From: Sanghuangporus weigelae
Lineage: Eukaryota > Basidiomycota > Agaricomycetes > Hymenochaetales > Hymenochaetaceae
Assembly: GCA_033182465.1 (NCBI GenBank)
Contig: CP137325.1
Location: 124,001 to 188,000 of the forward strand
DNA: 64,000 nucleotides
Reading direction: 5' to 3'
In this document: positions 1-12,479 of the stretch, one piece after another
How the letters are laid out: every line of letters begins with the position of its first letter
Numbering within the stretch: the stretch's first letter is position 1
Notes under the pieces: generated by a model
Told to the model about the DNA's origin: nothing
Databases searched by the model: none
The model's input: only the letters and a program-made list of their open reading frames with translations
Position numbers and translations under genes: made by a program

Positions 1-878
1 CAGGAATCACTTACGGAAAGGCAGAGTATCTACCAGCCAAGCACCTGCTATCGACGACTGAGAAAAGTGCTCTAACACTTCATCGGCGAGCTGGACCAGA
101 GGATCACGAGCGCGAGGCTCAATAGTGTAACCATGAGATATTTTCAGTATAATCGCGCCCGCAGCACTATAATATCCGATAAAATTAACCCCTTTGTGCG
201 ATTATAGCGGAGAAAGGTGGATGAACTTACGTCTGTACATGCTGGAGAAGCCTTCCCGGCTCTTCAAGGACACGCAAAAGGAAGCGCCGCATTTCGACAT
301 CTTGGAGGTCACTAAAGCGAGAGACAGCTGCCTTCGTACCGATGATCGCGTGGAAATTCTTGCGGTATGAGCGGAACCGGTCTGTATAAGGATGCCCGAT
401 TAGGGTATTTTGCCAACCAACCCTAATAGGTCGGGTGTGAGAAGACATCCAATGACACAGGCAAATGATATAAGCGCGTACATTTCACCACCGAAAACGA
501 ATCTGGGGCGGGATGAGTATATCACCGAACGCTTTTCAAACAACTCGAATGCGATAGATTGATCGTTCAAAATTATCAGCGTTTGACCAAACGTAGTTAC
601 TGAGCTTATCGGGCCTTAGAACGTTAAAACGACGTAAATAGATATCTAACTTGGACGCGAGATTCTGACATACCATACAGCTCTTTGTGTTTAGCCCAAT
701 GAATCCACTCCTGCTTTTCTCGAGGTGGCAAGTCTCTAAGGTTGCCTATAATTGGTTTTGGTTTTGGCCCGGGCGGCAGTGGAAGGTTCGATCTTCTTCT
801 GGAAGCAGCGACTGTTACGTATGCCATGAACACACCGAGACCGAGCACGGTGATAAGAATGATGATAGTCTCATGCAT
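1..878 (-). CDS. Cytochrome P450 (N-terminal part, cut by window edge)
   Basis: Membrane-bound heme monooxygenase of fungal secondary or xenobiotic metabolism; substrate unknown. The likely start is the ATG at 876-878, followed by a hydrophobic anchor ([13 protein letters not shown]) and the proline-rich hinge [14 protein letters not shown], which precedes the catalytic domain in microsomal P450s. Further exons on the same strand at about 230-420 ([20 protein letters not shown]) and 1-150 ([20 protein letters not shown]) match the neighbouring complete P450 at 2078-4074 almost residue for residue and with the same exon breaks. I helix, ExxR and heme loop lie beyond the left edge. Seen: N-terminal half only. 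Inferred: tandem duplicate of the next gene, probably in a CYP64-like clan. An upstream in-frame GTG exists but the ATG gives the usual anchor position. Confidence 0.85.
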
Positions 879-2077
879 CACTAGAGCACTGGACAAGGGA
901 AATCCGAGGGAGTGTTGAAAAGGTGGGGTGGCCACCGCGACGAGAGTTCGCAGAGATTTATATCCGTGGATGGAGCCATCGGAGTAATGAAAGTGCTGGG
1001 ATAATGATGCGACATCTATGGAATACTAAACCAAGAGGAAGAACCACTTGTCTCGTTGAAGTGACTATTTTGGCTAGTAGAGTAGACACTTAGATCTATC
1101 TTCTCTGATAGGGTTCTTGAACGCAAATAAAACATCGCAGGCATCACAACGGGAATCCGTTTGCCGCACCGAAAGTGGGCTTCTTTCACTGACACGAACA
1201 CTCCTGCCGTATACTCGTAGTTGAGCCAAGACCGAGGTTGTGCTAACTCGGGCACAATAATGTCATGATCAGTGTTGGAAACAATGATAAAGTTACAGAA
1301 GAATACCAGAGAAGACAGCAAATTTTCAAGAACCCAAGTCAAGATCTCGACTCCTGTCTGTAAGGTACTCCAAAGCTAAAACCGAGTACCATGTGCATCA
1401 GTTGAGAATAGGCAGGTCCCGCGCGAGAGTTCGCAGGCGAACGAAAGCACGGAGTGCGTTAACCTCGGCTAGATCATATCTATCAAAAACACACGATGGG
1501 GTGCAACACCAAAACAGATGGGAGACCGAGCTGCGTCAGCATAAGCGCGGGTGCATCTGGCGCATAAGAGATTGCAAAACATACCAAAACTACGAAGCCC
1601 ACAAAAGTAGGTAACTCTCTTGACCACGGTAACAACTCGATGCCCGCGAAGTCAAAACGCTCATATCAGCGTCTCCTGATGCCACAGATTGCCAAGCAGA
1701 ACAGCAGACCCGAAAACTCCATGATGACCTGCCTTTCATCGTTTCCATAATTTTTACGAGAACCTGATTCTGTCATCTGAAATATTGCACAAGAATCGTA
1801 GGTAGATTACGTAAGCTACACCCACGCATTCAAGTTTATAATATTAATTAGTAAGTGACGCAATATGACTTCCAGCAGATTATCCTTGAAGCTAATTTGC
1901 AAACAAACTGGAAATCCAATAGCTGTGCTCGTTGACGGCTCAAGACCATTCAATGCCAAATAAAAGCTCATATTCTAGCGTGTTTTTAATTGAATTCGAT
2001 CTGGCTGATTTTACAAGGTACGATGACCATTGTACAACGCAACTACTAAAGACTGAAGAACTCGCAAAACAGCAAAC
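879..2077. other. Intergenic between the two P450 genes
   Basis: About 1.2 kb with no convincing gene. It should hold the promoter of the left P450 and the terminator of the right one. Short open frames on either strand show no family motif or intron logic. Confidence 0.5.
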
Positions 2078-4074
2078 CTACAGGTTTCTAAGCGTTTCCG
2101 CGTCGCTCGGCATAAAAGGATGCTCTTCCTCGACGGAACGAATGAGAGCCTCGGCTCTTTCGCTGCGGGGCTTTATGCGTACCTTAAAATCCACGGGGTG
2201 GCTGATTGCACCTGGAGTGAAATCGACGACCGGTTCTACGGTCTTCCCATTCTCAACAGGCTTATCGATATTAAATGTTGCCAGAATTCGAGAGACGGTC
2301 AAGTATAGTGACGCATCTGCGAGTTCCCGCCCAGGGCAAATGCGACGACCAAAACCAAAAGACAGGCTCGCTGGATTCAGTTCAGATTCGTCGCCGAGAA
2401 ATCGCTCAGGCTTGAATGCCATCGGGTCATGATACGTATCTGGGTCATGCGTGTACCACCTATCAGGAAGTTTTGCCAGGATTTAGTCAATGTAAGTAAG
2501 ATTGTGAAACCAATGGCGATCAACTGACCAAATGTTCGCGATAACGAGTGCACCCTTCGGGATAAAGTATGCTTCGTAAACATCGTCCTCTGTCGTTACG
2601 TGAGCGAATCCTAGCGGCCCAATAGGATGCCACCTTAAAAGTTCCTTGAGAATAGCTTCTATATATGGGAGGTTCTGACGATCGTTGAAGTCGGGGAGCC
2701 GGTCGTTGCCAACGGCACTATCAATCTCTGCCTGCGCTTTGCGCAGTACCTCGGGATATACCATCATGGCAAGGAAGAGACATTGCAATACATTCACTGT
2801 CTGTAGAAAAGGCGAATCATTGAATGAATGGTAAGCAAAATATCAGCTCGATTGTTTCGTCGTCCGTTGGCTAAGAAATAACACACCGTGTCCGCTCCGC
2901 CACCGTACAGAGATTGAGCAGACCATTTCACAAGGAACTCATGCTCAGGATCATGATCCCCTTTCGCCAAAAGAGATGATGTATATGACGGTGCATTGAT
3001 TCCAGCAGCCATTTGTCGTTTGACGAATTCGACCGGCTTGTCAACGTGGTCCATCAATACTTTTCTCCATTTTGCTGCTGTATGTTTAAATGTCATTCCA
3101 GGCATCCACGACGGAATGTATTTGACTATACATGTTATTTAGCACGATGCTTTAAGGATGACGATTGAACGACTGTAACTCACGGAAAGGAAGCGTGTCT
3201 ACAATCCATGCACCAGCTATCGTACAATGCGATAAAGTATCGAGGGCTTGATCAGCGAGATCAACAAGCGGATCCCTATCGCGTGGCTCGATTGTGTAGC
3301 CATACGAAATTTTAAGTATAATGGCACCTGCCATGCTAGAATCAGAAAGACGTGCTCGTGAGTAACCGCATGTAGCATCAAAGTTGATATATCTTACGTC
3401 CGGATGTGCTGCAGGAAATTTTCGGGTTTTTCCAAGAGTCGAAGAAGAAACCTGTGAACTTCGACGTCCTGGAGGGAGGTGAATCGCATGATGGAAGATT
3501 TGGTGCCGATTTCTGCGCGAAGAAACTTTCGGAAAGCACGAAAACGCTCCGAGTAGGTGGAGAAAGGTAAAGCATGTTCCCAACCGACCCTGTGTCGAAT
3601 TTCGTCAGCAACTCGGTCTTCTCCTTTCCATAAGTGCGCGAAAGACGAACAGCTCACCACCAAATACTAGCTTCGGACGAGACGAATATATCACGGAACG
3701 TTTATCAAGAAGCTCAGCTGCGATGTTCCGATCATTGAGGATCACCAGCGTCGTCCCGAACACCGTAACAGAGCTAATGGGACCTTTGAACGAGCAAGTT
3801 AGTTTATATCGATCCGATATTGTAGTCTCAACCCACCATACAGATCCTTATGCTTGGTCCAATGAAGCCATGCCGGTTGTCCTGATGGGGGCAAGTCTCT
3901 GAGGTTTCCGATGAATGGTTTCGGTTTCGGTCCTGGAGGAAGGCGCCTTTGTTTCTCCTTTAGAGAAAGAAGCGTCTTTGCCGCGAAGACACAGAGGCCG
4001 AAGACACATAGCGAAGTGACGCCAAGCGCGTTGATACCCATGAATGTGACTTTGGGGTGAGGGATTAGTTCCAT
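2078..4074 (-). CDS. Cytochrome P450 (complete)
   Basis: Heme-thiolate monooxygenase, predicted to be anchored in the ER. Exon 1 (4074 to 3837) encodes the ATG, a hydrophobic anchor and the hinge [14 protein letters not shown]. Later exons carry a B-C helix region (SERFRAFRKFLRAEIG), an I-helix oxygen-binding motif in the form GGGADTV, the ExxR motif as ELLR, and the heme loop FGFGRRICPG with its cysteine. The join NIW/WYTHDPDTYHDPM across the last intron is typical of agaricomycete P450s. At least six short introns; frame is kept at each junction I checked. The stop is at 2078-2080. The left-hand neighbour is a close tandem copy. No other pathway gene is beside it, so the substrate cannot be guessed; the CYP64 clan is an inference from general resemblance. 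Confidence 0.9.
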
Positions 4075-5459
4075 GCTGTCAGCAGGGGAGTATAAAACCG
4101 TGCCAAATAAGAAGAGACTTGATGATTTTCCTGCCCTTTATAATGATTTTGAGAGATTCGTTGATTCATAGATGGCACGTTCCGGACAGGGACGGTATTA
4201 CATTTCAGACAAAGTCTAACCGCCACGGAATCAATAAGAATAAACAGTGGGGTGAGCGTCAGCATGATAAGGACGGCATCTTAAAATTCCGAACAAAATA
4301 CTTCCCAGCACAAGCCTTTCAGATTTGTTGGTACAAGGCACACAAATTTGTGTTGTGACATCTTTGTGTTCATGTAAGGGTATTGTTCAACTCTAGGGTA
4401 AACTTTTCCTGCTTGAGGCACACCGACATACTTGTCATCAGTGCAAGTCCATGTCATGGCGGAAATTATAAAGTGAGTATTTGAACGGGTCATTGAATAC
4501 TGAAAACTCAATGCAAAGCAGGTGTGTGGTATCTACCGTCCCAATGTCGGTTTTTTACTAGCTCGAATCTATGTCGTGATTCGTGATGGTCGTATCTATG
4601 AGATCCCAGTGCTATGTGCGGACCGAAATGCATCATATGCAGCATCTTTTTTTTTTCTGCAACATGATCTATGCTGGCATCACGAGAGACTCTGATTATG
4701 ATTTGCATATGCTATACTCTTGTCTTTAACAAATCCAAATAATCGGTATTGAATATTCGAGAAATTGCCATTATCCGCCAGTCAACCCCTGTAGGGTCGG
4801 CTCATTACATGAATCATTCGGACTCCGGGACTAATACTGGCGACTGCACTATTTTGTTCGATGCGAAGTTTCAAAGAATACTAGTAGAGCCGACGGCGAA
4901 AAGTGGAACATCCAACTTTGAAACATCGAGATTATAACATCCCCACAGAAACGTCGAGCGGCGTTCGACGGAGTCAAAGCGCCAAGTCTGGTCCGCTCTC
5001 ATTTCTACAAATCCCTGAGGGTGGACCACAAAAAAGAAATGATCACAGAATGTCTAAACGTTGGGGACGAAAACTCTTTCAGCACCGTGCAACATAAAGA
5101 AAATGTAGCTCCGATACTGTGGCCACTGGCCCAAGTTTATTTAAAAGCACAATCGTAGAGAATTATGACAACGCGTTGAATCCTTCAATTCATAGGAACA
5201 AGTCGAACTCATAGTATGTCTATACTCATGAGTCGACTGCGAGTATGATGAGTCTTGAATCCGCATTATCTTGATTAGCAACATGGATATGGGAGATGAA
5301 ACAATAACCGTTCTGTGCATGGCACGTGTGCTCCGGAATTGAGAAGATTATCCTTGGCAAGCCAGAATTACTTGATTTGTTGCGGAACTCCGACAGAAGG
5401 GTCTCATGGGATTGAAGCCCATTCGACCATTAACGCTCCCCCAACGACGAGCATTCAGT
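4075..5459. other. Intergenic, no gene seen
   Basis: Upstream region of the complete P450 plus unassigned DNA. Small open frames on both strands lack recognisable motifs. Confidence 0.5.
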
Positions 5460-5640
5460 GTCGGGCCCAATATCAAAACCCCAGTTTCCTGATCATTACG
5501 CAATCAAGTGGGCGGCTCTAGCAATGCCTTTGATTACCGTAAGAGTCTGAGATTAATCGACTATCGGACGATTAGAAGCCCAACATCTCGTAAACCCAGT
5601 CCTCGATCAATTAAGCAGACAAACGTTCACGACAAGGATG
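5460..5640. repeat. 3' flank shared with the F-box copy at 12658-14464
   Basis: Non-coding DNA downstream of the F-box pseudogene at 5650-7410. It aligns with about 12500-12650 downstream of the second copy. Both contain a GTGGGCGGC block, a CTTTGATTA / ATTTGATTTA block and an AACATCTCGT block followed by AGACAAA.GTTCA, in the same order and spacing. This indicates that the gene duplication took its 3' flank with it. Confidence 0.65.
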
Positions 5641-5649
5641 GCCCAGGAA

Positions 5650-7410
5650 CTAGTTGACAATCAGACCTCCTATATCGTCATCGTCATCGGCTTCATCCTC
5701 CTCATGCTCAACGACGTCATCCACCTCTTCATCCTCATCTACTGTAGTCCACTCATCCTCTGTATCTTCCTCAGAATAATCAGAATCATCTTCATACCGC
5801 TCTGATAGGAGCCGATACCGCATCAACCAATAAGCATCGGGAGAACAGAAGTCCTCTTCTGTACGCCTGAAGGCACGGAAGTCGCTCCAAAATTCGTAGT
5901 GAACCTTCCCATCGGGACTGATGGATAGATTGTCGAGTATTGAGCCATGCAGACAGAGCTGCTCTAGATGAAGGTCTTTGTAGTGCGGAAGGATGCTCCC
6001 AGGGGCTAGCACATAACATGTGTTCGTCCACTGCTCTGGCCGTCGATTGGAAAGAGTAAGAAATGTACAGCGTGGAAATTCGAAAGTCCAGTCCCATAGG
6101 GGAACGTTCGTTATCCACCAAGACGGAGTGCGTTGCACGTCTTCTTCAGCGCACCGCAATCAGCCACCCTAAGGAGCGCGTCTTCCGTGTCGGCGATCGT
6201 CAGCGCGGGAAAAGTGAGACCAAGAGCTATGACGTTTTCCAGGGTGCACATCGCATCGAGAATGCTCGAAAACCACGTGGCATTATCGTCTTAATTTTCC
6301 CTTAGCTCTATCCATGAAATATATTGCGAGAAATCGATTCGGCGAATGTTTTTGTGAAGGAGGATGAGTCATGGATAGTCCTTGCCTCCGAGAACATGTT
6401 CGGATACGTCCCAGAAGAATGCAAACCACGCTGGATTCCGACCTTGAGGTCTCGAAGATTAAGAAGTGCATTTTCATCGAGCGGTAAATAAATGGACTCG
6501 GACTCTATCAGCGCAAGAGACTCCAGTGCATGTGCTTGACTGAGAATAGTACGCAGTGCAAAACACTCGGACGAATTTTCGACAGAAAGGTGCGTCAAGT
6601 TGGTAGTTATCCCGATTAGCTTGTCATCGAAATATCTCCGGGACAGCGCGCTCATGCAAGAGGAATCGAGACCAAACGACTCAAAGCTCTCCCGATGTCT
6701 GTTTGTTATTTTTTCAAGTACATCTTCCACGTCATTTGAGTCGGAATCCTTGGAAGTGAATGGTGCCCATTCATTTATCGTCTCGATGGATTTAACGTTC
6801 GACAACAGACTTAAAACATCTGCGTATTTGTCGTCGATTCTACAATGATAGATGAACGTCCAATGTACTATGAATGACGAGAGTAGCAAACTCACTCGTA
6901 ACCACACAAAAAGATTGAACACCGGTCCAAGGAAGCAAGCTCGTCGATAACAAAAGGTGACAATTCTGCGCCAACCCAGAAGAAGCGTTGTAGCTTCGTG
7001 AGTCTCTTCAAAGCGAGGGGAAGAGATCCTTATTTAAGACAAACGAAAGGTGTTAAGCAAATACACATTGAACCTCCAGTATTCTTGACTTACTCGTTAC
7101 ATCTTCATCACGAAATGGACTATCGACGACTAATAGTCCACAGCTCCCGGACCATATGGGCAAAGTCCAGCTCATTTTCACTCGGGTTTACGATCTTCGC
7201 AAGAGTTTCTGACGTCCGACGCGCTCTCTCTTCGTCGTTCTCGTCGTATTCGTCAGTATCAAAACGGAGGCCGAAACGAAAGCAGATTGAGCTGAATAAT
7301 TTGGGCAATGCCAGGGCACGAAAACGACGAGAAGTACTGGAAAATGACTTGGCCCCTGGCTTATCTAGGTTGGCTATGATCAAGCTCCATACTTCGGCGG
7401 GCAACATCAT
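5650..7410 (-). pseudogene. F-box protein gene, decayed (copy 1)
   Basis: F-box proteins are substrate adaptors of SCF ubiquitin ligases. The first exon, starting at 7410, encodes a good F-box (LPAEVWSLIIANLDKPGAKS, then ALALPKLF). The second exon (7028 to 6896) is 133 bp and is conserved in all related copies (RLTKLQRFFWVG). The C-terminus ends in a long run of Asp and Glu. The frame is broken several times: a stop after VRELWTISRR from a one-base gain near 7120, a one-base loss near 6365, a stop shortly after it, and another shift near 6160. No reasonable intron repairs these. Closest relative is the copy at 12658-14464, which shares introns, acidic tail and 3' flank. Confident as a pseudogene; low-level expression is possible. 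Confidence 0.8.
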
Positions 7411-7689
7411 GAGTGGTGGGTTAGAAGTTGTGTAGAATGACGAGTCACATCCTGATCACGTCTCTTTTCAGTCCTACGGTCAGGTGATCGCGTAAAGTGT
7501 GATGGTATTGGTAACAAAGTCACAGACTCACGCTTCCTTTCAGGGCAGGGCGGCATACGAATATTTTTGAGATGGGACATACGACTATGCCACAGTGCAC
7601 TGAAATATTCCGGAGAGAGAACTGGAAATCATTTGAAGATACTTTTGCAATTCTCCAATATTATCAGGCTCATCACCTCTCGTCTCGTC

Positions 7690-8140
7690 CCGCCCCTAAG
7701 TCGTCGTCATCCGCTTTGGTCAGCTCGCACTCCGCCTCTTCCTCGTCCTCTTCCTCGTCTTCTTCATCATATCATAAAGGGTATAGCTATTCCCCTCGTC
7801 ATACCTCTCATCAGCCGATATCCCTCCGAAGAGCAGCAGAAATCGTTTTCTGTACGTCTCGAAATCCGGACTGGACTCCATAACGTACAAATCGCATGAT
7901 CGTTTGGACCAGTGGATAAACTCCCCGACAACGCGCTCTTTTGAAGGATATATATATAGGGTTCTGATCACACAGCGCCAAAAACTGTAATATACGATCC
8001 CCGAAAACCGAAAAATAGTCACCGGCCACAAGAATAACAGAAACTGAGTAGCTCGTATCGTATGATTCTCCAGCGAGACCAAGAAATCGAAGTTTCTGCA
8101 CTTGAATATATTGAAGGTCTCGAAAAACTGCTTCGTCCAT
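7690..8140 (-). pseudogene. C-terminal relic of the same F-box family
   Basis: On the minus strand one frame reads LWSPVRISRRTENDF, then YRLMR, followed in another frame by an acidic tail (YDEEDEEEDEEEAE). This is the pattern seen at the end of the other copies (FWSDFRAFRRTEEDF, WLMRYRLLSER, acidic tail). Frames change and stops are present, and no F-box exon is attached. It looks like a truncated, long-dead copy lying between F-box copy 1 and the aldo-keto reductase. Confidence 0.55.
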
Positions 8141-8400
8141 GGATCGGAGAGTGAAGATGATGGTTCGTACGACTATGAACAGGCGGGATCAATGACTCAT
8201 TGCTTTGGTTTAAGGTCGCGCGAGGCTGCGAGCTCGAGATTACCGTGGAAATCTTCTTATCTATAGACCGAGGAAAGATAGACCATAGACTCGGACCCTC
8301 TTTGCCATTATTTCATGTGCCTATTGTTGTGATAGAGAACAGGCTTAACATTGTTATACATCCAGACATATAATCGTTCCTTAAAGGGTGCGGAGATATT

Positions 8401-9801
8401 TCAAGGCACATTGACGGGGTTCCAGCTGATCGCACCAGCGGAACCTTTGTCAAGTGCGTTGAGCTCCGCCATTGAGCTCTCGGGGATGAAAAAGTCAAAG
8501 ACATCTGCGTTTGAGATGACTCGGTCCGGGTTTGACGATTTAGGAAGCGGAACAAAGCTTAGAATGATACTATAAATTCAAAGTGCGACAGAGTCCCAAA
8601 AGACAACTCACCCTCTCTGTAAAGACCAGCGGACGAGGACTTGCGCAGGATTCTTGTTCGTCTAAGATTGACTTGAGGACAACAGTGAACCAGAAGAAAC
8701 AGCCTCACTCACGTTCTTCGCAACCTCCTGCAGAACAGGACTTGAGAAGTCGCCACGAACGAGGGGACAGTAAGCCTGGATGATGATTCCGCGCTCGATA
8801 CAATACTCGACGATATCCTTCTGCTGGCAGAATGGGTGCAGCTACGGAGAACAATAAGCACTGACCGCTGGCAGATGCAGATGCGATTGAATCATACGAA
8901 CTTCGACTTGATTCACACTTGGCGTCTCCAAGCCAGCTTCGCGTAGCTCTTCAAGGTGATGAACGCCACTTCAAGGACGAACGAAATAATAACACCGATT
9001 AATAACAGTGAGATAATTGAAGAAGAGAGCGTACGCACTAGTTAGATACACCAACACTCCTTATCTTTCCTTCGTCACGTTTTTGCAAAAGACCGCGGTA
9101 TGCATCTAGACGCTTATCCTTCCCGGAAATTGGGCTATGTATCAGATATAGGTCGATATAAGCTGCATTTTCCATGGACAAGTCAGATGAATGACGGAAT
9201 GTGATGGTCGGTGGAAGGCGTCACGCACAAACGCCCAGCTTCGCTAAAGACTCTTCAACGACAGACAGAGCTGACTCGTAGCCATGCGAGCCTTGTATGA
9301 TCTTCGTAGCTACACAACCGGTCAGATTTCAACTGCACACCTCCAGGCTATAAGGGATGAATGCACTGATGAAGATGTCCTCGCGAGGCACACCACTTTC
9401 TTTTATAGCGCGGCCTACATCAGCTTCATTCCTGTACATCTGCGCCGTATCGATCATTCTTACGCGCGACAAGCATCATGAAGCACGGATGCATCCGGAG
9501 GTGCAAAGACCAGATGCGGAGGAAGCACAGACCGGAGACCATGCACGCATCGGATGAGAGAACGGAATGAGCAGCAGGTTGTCGGCAACGGAAAATCCGC
9601 CAAATCATCAAGGATCATCTCACGTCAGCATCCGGCTAATGCAAATGCTTTTGCTGAAGCTCACTTATAACCATGTTTGAGCGCAGCCTCGCAAGCCGGG
9701 AAACAATCGTGGTTTTGGTACACGCCCAGTCCCAACACCGGCATTTCATATCCGGAAAGAAGCTTCACTTTCGATTGCAACGTAAATGTTTTCGCAGCCA
9801 T
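8401..9801 (-). CDS. Aldo-keto reductase
   Basis: NAD(P)H-dependent reductase of aldehydes and ketones, cytosolic TIM barrel. The ATG at 9799-9801 gives [20 protein letters not shown] followed by PVLGLGVYQ, the usual start of the family. The second exon gives [17 protein letters not shown] with the catalytic Asp and Tyr; further exons give a TK lysine (STKII), LIHSP with the active-site His, the GVSN strand, SVNQVE, and the cofactor-binding end [14 protein letters not shown]. The protein ends FDFFIPESS...SWNPVNVP with the stop at 8401-8403. The sequence is split by several introns, one of roughly 200 bp between about 9455 and 9660. The residue before IDTA is Met rather than the usual His. Resembles fungal 2,5-diketogluconate-reductase-type AKRs; true substrate unknown. 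Confidence 0.88.
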
Positions 9802-10439
9802 TGTAAGTAACAGCTTATGCTTTGATTTGGGCAAAGTGTTATTCAAGAGATGATCTAACAGAAAAGTGCAGAACTGCTCGGTAGTTGCGCATCACATACT
9901 TTTGGCTGAGTAATCCGGTCGGATCACCGCTATTTGCATCGATTATTATTGTACTTCATTTCCCACTATACAGAACTTTAGAATCGCAGACAGAAAAACG
10001 AAAAGCGGAAAGGAAAGAAAAAAGTTTCTCTGTCAATAGCATTGAATGCACTATCTCGATCAATAGAAGCGAAAGAAGAAATAAGGGTAAGGAGTAGAAA
10101 GAAAGCAAGCCCAAGAAGAAAGTACCGTAATCAAACAAAAGACGTTGAGATACATTATATGTGAAAGAAAGTCCAGAATAAATTGGAAGCTAAGAAGGAA
10201 GAATGGAAATTACGATTGCAATGTTCGGCACTAGAATATACTGTCAAAACAAGAATGAATGGACGGGCGGCATGATGCACGTATACATAGCGCGCACATC
10301 CAGTTTCGGACCTTGTGTGGCGGTTCCGACTATCTCGATGAGAGGGGAATTGAAGAGGAGAAGAATAAGAAGTAAAGGTATACAAGGCAACGGCCACATG
10401 CGAAGCAAGAACATCGAATCCGCGAACGAATCTCGAGTT
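9802..10439. other. Intergenic; pyrimidine-rich leader of the aldo-keto reductase
   Basis: The 9960-10210 part is strongly purine-rich on the plus strand, so the strand carrying the aldo-keto reductase is C/T-rich upstream of its start. Such tracts are common in fungal promoters and leaders. No gene seen. Confidence 0.45.
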
Positions 10440-11905
10440 AACTAGCGACCTTGACAACGAAAAAGAGACTTGCACCAGATGAAGATTGAGATGAAGCGAT
10501 AAAAGCTTCTTGACAGTAAGAGGAAATATGTGGTGGTAAGTTGCTCCGGTCTGGTGTTGTCAAGCGCGAGAAACGTGCAATGTAAAAGCCCTGTAGTCCT
10601 TTTACCCATCGCAACGCTTGCAAACCACCAAGGCATATGGCCTTGCATGTGTTCCTCACTTCATTACATCTAGTCACCATTTCAAGCACGCACTAGCTCG
10701 AGAGATGGAGAGGTGAGGCCGAGAGCCGTCACTCTTTCCAGACTGCTAAATAAATAAAAATTGATTGAAAACCATGTAGCGTTATCGACTAAATTCTCTG
10801 GCGGCTCCTCGTAATTCCACGATAACCATTGCGAGAAATCAAATCGGCGGATAGTTTTGTGAAGGACGACGAAATGTCGAGTAGTTCTTGCTGCCTCACC
10901 CATGTCTAGAACGGACGATTCGTAAATAAGCGCTCGTTGTACTGGCTTATAAATCTCGAAGTCTACTAGGAAGAGCGTCTCCATCGAGAGGCAAAAGCTC
11001 CAAAAAAGCAACTTCCACGAGAGCAAGAGGCTCTAAAGCATGCACATAGTGGAGCATGATTCTGAGCGCTGCACAATTCCATTCCATGCATCCTCAACGG
11101 TGAAATGTGTCAGGTTGGCGGCCATGCTTGTCAGCTTATCGTTGAAATATCTTCCGTGAAGTGCCCTAGCAAGAGAAGGGTCCAGTGAAAGCGCTTTCAG
11201 GTTCGCCTAATGGAGGGTGATTATAAGCTTATCTTCGAGGTCCGCCTTTACGTCATCGTCGGGTTCTCTGCGGCAGACCGGCTTCCACTCGTCAATGGTC
11301 TCAAGGACTTGAATATCAGTTAATTGGTTCAGAAAGCCTGCTCACGCATCGTCGATTCTGTAGCAGCGAGCGAATAATCAATCTAAACGTGTAGTCAGAA
11401 CAGAGCAATGACCTACTGGTCCACAAATAGAGCTCATGAGCACCGGCTTTTCAAGGCAAGTTTTGAAAGCACCAAAGGAGATAAGAAGCAACCGATCCAA
11501 ACGAGTCTCCGCAGGGCCTCCTCAATGCGTGCGAGATGGTTTCTAATCCAAGGTAGCACAGAGGTGTCAAAGAGAATGGAGTCGAGCCACAGGACTTGCA
11601 TATGTACTTGCCTCGCGCCAGATATGGTGTGGCTCCTGGACCATATGAGCAAAATTCAATCCCTTGGGGTCCAGATACACTATTTTTGAGAGCGACATCT
11701 ACGTCCTTCTGGCTCTCGCAACGATCTTTCTCATGGATGTCATCGCATTCATAATGGTTTCGGAAGCCGCAGCCTTGAACAGCTTGGGCAAGGCCAGCGC
11801 GCGAAAGAAATGGGATGTACTCACCATTGATTTGGCCTATGGCTTTTCCAAATGGCTGATAATTGCCCCATACTTCGGCCGTCAACGCGCGGTATCTCAG
11901 ATTGC
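10440..11905 (-). pseudogene. F-box protein gene, heavily decayed (copy 2)
   Basis: Pieces of the same family lie in order on the minus strand. An F-box appears at about 11770-11880 in shifted frames: LTAEVW, then AIISHLEKP, a stop, then AKSMVSTSHFFRALALPKLF. The 133-bp-exon segment is at about 11450-11530 (LRRLVWIGCFLSPLVLSKLA). Middle segments include FDFSQWLSWNYEEPPENLVD and DNATWF (about 10760-10870), and the TCKAICLGGL segment is near 10635-10660. Several frameshifts and stops separate them and the acidic tail is lost. The 511-bp inverted-repeat element sits about 15 bp from its F-box end. This is a clear pseudogene with no plausible complete frame. Confidence 0.75.
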
Positions 11906-11918
11906 GAATGTCTATATA

Positions 11919-12429
11919 GGGCCTGTTCGGCTGCAGCGTGATCTGAGAGATATTCCCTGCCAAAAAATGCCGCGTGATTTGAGATGATGTAGAGGTGTGA
12001 TCTGAAGCGTTCGGTGCACTTTCAGAAATCACGTTCTCACATCACGATCTCGCGACTTCCCTGCCAAATTGACCTCTATCTCAAAAACAGCTCAGACCTG
12101 TTTTTTCAGATAGCGGTATCTCACATCATCTGCCACTATCTCATCTATATATACACAACAACTCAACCACAAAAAAATTAATTAAAAATTACAAAAATAA
12201 TCTATCCATACGGGCACACTGTTCACTAGTTGAAATTGAATTTTTACATGCCTGCAATGTGGTGCTATGGGCTCTCAGCAAAAGTGAGGGTTTGGGACCA
12301 GCCGCGAGATGGGGAGTGCAAAACCATTCCCACCACGGTTGAGGTACTCAACTTGCCTCAACTTGCACACTTGCATGTTGCGATTGAGGGAAATCACGAT
12401 CTCACATCACGCTGCAGCCGAACAGGCTC
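11919..12429. mobile_element. MITE-like element with terminal inverted repeats
   Basis: The left end begins GGGCCTGTTCGGCTGCAGCG and continues TGATCTGAGAGAT. The right end is its inverse complement with one mismatch near the tip (GAGCCTGTTCGGCTGCAGCG, then TGATGTGAGA). The 511-bp unit is flanked on both sides by TA (11917-11918 and 12430-12431), consistent with a target-site duplication. It has no coding capacity, an A/T-rich centre, and repeated CTCACATCAC-type motifs inside. A non-autonomous DNA transposon is the natural reading; the superfamily is uncertain. Confidence 0.8.
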
Positions 12430-12479
12430 TAATTAACAACAACAAAAGCGGTCAATGATTGTGACCTTTACGTAATCAC

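Noticed and set aside
1932-2432. 166-codon plus-strand frame
   Set aside because: Antisense to the heme-binding exon of the complete P450.
5792-6121. Frames overlapping the C-terminal part of F-box copy 1
   Set aside because: They are alternative frames of a frameshifted pseudogene, not separate genes.
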